Assembly: GCA_964572225.1 (NCBI GenBank)
Contig: CAZNFR010000136.1
Coordinates: 1-6,779, forward strand
From: CAZNFR01 sp964572225
Lineage (GTDB): Bacteria; Bacteroidota; Bacteroidia; Bacteroidales; GCA-2748055
Length of the DNA stretch: 6,779 nucleotides
Direction: 5' to 3'
The position numbers and the translations under genes are program-made. A model generated the notes under the pieces. It was not told where the DNA came from. It saw only the letters and a program-made list of their open reading frames with translations, and did not search any database. This document shows positions 4,781 through 6,779 of the stretch, in pieces. Within the stretch, counting starts at the first letter, position 1; every line of letters starts with the position of its first letter.

Positions 4781-5925
4781 AATCCGTACATCCGCCTTAG
4801 AATATCTTCCCTGTCCTGGTTATCCAGTTTTTGAACCAGCCCTTCCGATCGGTTCTCATTCATAAGATCAAGAATAGTTTGAAATTCGTCCTCTGCGATC
4901 CCTGCTTCCTGGCATCTTACCGGACTTCCAAGGCTGGAGAAGAATTTTTCCAGTCCGAGTATGGCCATATCGGGATCCCGTTCATCGAACAAATGGGAAC
5001 CCAGGTCGGCAATTCGTTCGGGGATCCTCTCCTTCATTTTTTTCAACCAGGCAGGGTACACGATGGAAAGCGTTGCCCCGTGGGCTGTATCGTAAAGGAA
5101 AGAAAGAACATGACCCAAAGCATGAACACCCCAGTCGCCTCCGATCATCCTTCCGTAGGAGGTCAACCCGTTAAGCGCATTGGTGGCCGCCCACATTATA
5201 TCGGCCCGTAAATCGTAATTCTCAAGGTCCTCCATGAGTGCCGGACCATATTCCATGGCTTCTTTTATGATTACTTCGACAAAGCGATCAGACAAACTGG
5301 CATCTCCCTCCCCAAAAAAGGCCTCCAGGGAATGTGCAGTAAGATCTACGATCCCATACGCCGTATAATTTGCCGGCACACTCTGCGTGTAGGCCGGATC
5401 CAGAAATGAATGTGCAGGGTACATGCCGGGATGCCTGTATCCTTTTTTTTGCCGGGTTTCAGGATTTTGCAGTACAGCCACCGGATTCATCTCGGTGCCC
5501 GTGGCGGCAAGGGTCAGCACAGCCAGCACAGGCAGGGCCGTTACCGGTTCAGCCTTCCCGGTCATAACTTCCCAGGCGCTTTTTCCGGTGGCAATGGAAA
5601 CGGCAATGATCTTTGCAGAATCGATAACACTTCCTCCACCCACAGCCACTACCATATCCACTTTTTCCTGCCTACCCAGGCTCGCCGCTTCATCCACATC
5701 GGCAGCCAGGGGATTGGGCTTGATCCCCGAAAATTCAGTAAACCTTATGTTTTGCGATTTTAACTGCTGAAGGGTCTCGTAGTAACTCCCGTTCCTTAAT
5801 ACAGATCCTTTTCCGTAAACCAACAGGGCATGTTTGCCAATCTCTGCGGCCGCTTCTCCCAGGTCGCCCACAATTCCTTTACCGAAATGCAGCTTGACCG
5901 GATTGTAAGCAATGAAATTTTCCAT
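4777..5925 (-). CDS. Iron-type (group III) alcohol dehydrogenase, YqhD / butanol dehydrogenase-like
   Basis: The 382-residue product is close to the length of E. coli YqhD (387) and aligns with it by eye throughout. It shows YGKGS (37-41, cofactor region), AVGGGSVIDSAK (94-105), LAATGTEMN (139-147) and the metal site. The expected metal ligands are present: D194 and H198 in GIVDLTAHSLE, H268 in WGVHALGH and H282 in YDTAHGATLS. WAATNALNG (245-253) matches the YqhD-like subgroup. Such enzymes are cytoplasmic NAD(P)H-dependent reductases of aldehydes, including butyraldehyde and lipid-peroxidation aldehydes; the natural substrate here cannot be read from sequence. It begins 26 bases after the anmK stop with no promoter-like element between, so it is probably cotranscribed with anmK. 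The ATG at 5925 gives the family-like start MENFIAYNPVKLHFGKG. No Shine-Dalgarno is evident; the upstream sequence is A/T-rich. Confidence 0.93.
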   Translation of the reverse strand: MENFIAYNPVKLHFGKGIVGDLGEAAAEIGKHALLVYGKGSVLRNGSYYETLQQLKSQNIRFTEFSGIKPNPLAADVDEAASLGRQEKVDMVVAVGGGSVIDSAKIIAVSIATGKSAWEVMTGKAEPVTALPVLAVLTLAATGTEMNPVAVLQNPETRQKKGYRHPGMYPAHSFLDPAYTQSVPANYTAYGIVDLTAHSLEAFFGEGDASLSDRFVEVIIKEAMEYGPALMEDLENYDLRADIMWAATNALNGLTSYGRMIGGDWGVHALGHVLSFLYDTAHGATLSIVYPAWLKKMKERIPERIADLGSHLFDERDPDMAILGLEKFFSSLGSPVRCQEAGIAEDEFQTILDLMNENRSEGLVQKLDNQDREDILRRMYGL

Positions 5926-5951
5926 AATGTAATTTTTATTTGTTTACTATT

Positions 5952-6779
5952 TTAATTCCCAAATCCTTTTACATCAACCACTACACCCCCGCAACTGTCC
6001 GATGAAGCGCCCGTAACCGAAGAAAAGCAGTTAATCTCCCCCAAAAGCCTTAGCAGTCCGAGAAATCCGAATACCATAGCCTCCTTGAAATCGATCAGAA
6101 CCGGATCGCCGGGTACCAACTCCGCACGGGTATATCCGGATATCCTTTCAACCAAAAAACTGTTTTTTGCCCCTCCTCCTGTGATCAAAACCTTTCCAAC
6201 CCGGTTATCATCCAGTGTTTTCCCTATCTGATACCCGATGTGTTCGTAACAGGAGGCCATTAAATCCCTGACCTCTGTTGAAAATTTCTTCATCGTCGGG
6301 TAAAAATCCCCATCCAGAAACTCCCGTCCAAGACTCTTGGGTGGAGCCTGTTTGTAATACCCGAGATTATTAAGACTGTTGACCAGTTCCCCAACGGCCT
6401 TTCCTGACCTGCCAAGCTCACCGCCCAAATCGAAATCACGCTCCAAACGCCCGGCCAGATCATTCAAAACGGTGTTTACCGGACAAATATCCCAGGCCCG
6501 AAGAACTCCCGACCCGGTAAGGGTAATATTGGAAAACCCTCCAAGATTCAGACAGGCGTCGTATTCCCCAAACAGATATTTATCCCCGGCCGGAACCAGC
6601 GGTGCTCCCTGTCCGCCGAGAGCCACATCCGAACTCCGGAAATCATACACCACGGGGAGCCCCGTAGCTGCACTGATCTCAAATCCGCTCCCGATCTGCA
6701 AAGTATATGCCTCCTCTGGCCTGTGAAAAATCGTATGTCCATGCGAAGCAATGAAATCGGGTTCCAACCGGTTTTCCTG
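5952..6779 (-). CDS. anmK: Anhydro-N-acetylmuramic acid kinase, C-terminal part (5' end outside window)
   Basis: AnmK opens and phosphorylates 1,6-anhydro-MurNAc with ATP to give MurNAc-6-phosphate in cytoplasmic peptidoglycan recycling; MurQ normally acts next. Visible are 275 residues of a family of about 370. They include ASHGHTIFH, YTLQIGSG, the diagnostic DFRSSDVALGGQGAPLVP (visible residues 46-63, with the expected catalytic Asp at 51), LNLGGFSNITL and the kinase-fold segment LITGGGAKNSFL (198-209). The frame stays open to the right edge. The TTG at 6767 lies inside the conserved domain and should be read as leucine, so the true start is beyond the window. It is the upstream partner of the alcohol dehydrogenase gene, 26 bases apart on the same strand. 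Nothing visible is broken. Confidence 0.95.
   Translation of the reverse strand, partial: QENRLEPDFIASHGHTIFHRPEEAYTLQIGSGFEISAATGLPVVYDFRSSDVALGGQGAPLVPAGDKYLFGEYDACLNLGGFSNITLTGSGVLRAWDICPVNTVLNDLAGRLERDFDLGGELGRSGKAVGELVNSLNNLGYYKQAPPKSLGREFLDGDFYPTMKKFSTEVRDLMASCYEHIGYQIGKTLDDNRVGKVLITGGGAKNSFLVERISGYTRAELVPGDPVLIDFKEAMVFGFLGLLRLLGEINCFSSVTGASSDSCGGVVVDVKGFGN

Noticed and set aside
5370..5770. Overlapping + strand open frames of 65 to 117 codons inside the alcohol dehydrogenase gene
   Set aside because: They are antisense to a full-length, motif-complete enzyme gene and have no promoter or recognisable domain.
6379..6726. Open frame of 115 codons on the + strand opposite anmK
   Set aside because: The Pro/Ser/Arg-rich product is a typical antisense shadow; the - strand carries conserved AnmK motifs throughout this interval.

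Overview
The window looks like chromosomal DNA from a member of the Bacteroidota, probably a Bacteroidales-type lineage. Three things point there. The coding sequences read like Bacteroidota versions of their families: a long AsmA-like protein with a charged helical tail, a C69 dipeptidase with a signal peptide, and an L19 beginning MDLMKVV. The genes mostly lack Shine-Dalgarno sequences. The intergenic regions carry the phylum's TAnnTTTG -7 promoter element, in two cases with a TTG about 19-20 bp upstream. I see no transposase, integrase, CRISPR array, tRNA or rRNA, and no defence or biosynthetic cluster. The gene content is ordinary housekeeping.

Layout, left to right. (1) The 3' part of an AsmA-family envelope gene on the + strand (1-2007), cut by the left edge. 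(2) A strong bidirectional hairpin terminator (2025-2059) between it and convergent rplS. (3) rplS, ribosomal protein L19, on the - strand (2077-2424), with its own promoter and a small hairpin near the predicted 5' end of the mRNA. (4) A secreted C69-family dipeptidase on the - strand (2564-4270). The in-frame TTG 30 bases upstream lies inside a promoter-like element, so the ATG at 4270 is preferred. (5) A gene-free AT-rich stretch of about 500 bases (4271-4776). (6) A YqhD/butanol-dehydrogenase-like iron-type alcohol dehydrogenase (4777-5925) and the 3' part of anmK (5952-6779, cut by the right edge), both on the - strand, 26 bases apart and probably one operon.

The most interesting part is the gene-free stretch. 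On the + strand it carries a near-consensus Bacteroidota promoter (4442-4471), a second -7-like element (4558-4565), two imperfect stem-loops, a tandem TAGTTTTAGTTAG repeat and a terminator hairpin (4703-4734). The terminator pairs better when read from the + strand, and there is no usable reading frame. Together these suggest an unannotated small RNA of about 160-260 nt. The first promoter is part of a 20-bp element that recurs with one mismatch just upstream of the rplS promoter.

Functionally the genes are loosely linked at best: envelope lipid or outer-membrane homeostasis (AsmA), translation (L19), extracytoplasmic peptide degradation (C69), peptidoglycan recycling (AnmK) and aldehyde/alcohol redox (ADH). 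All functional calls come from family recognition by eye. No database search was run.
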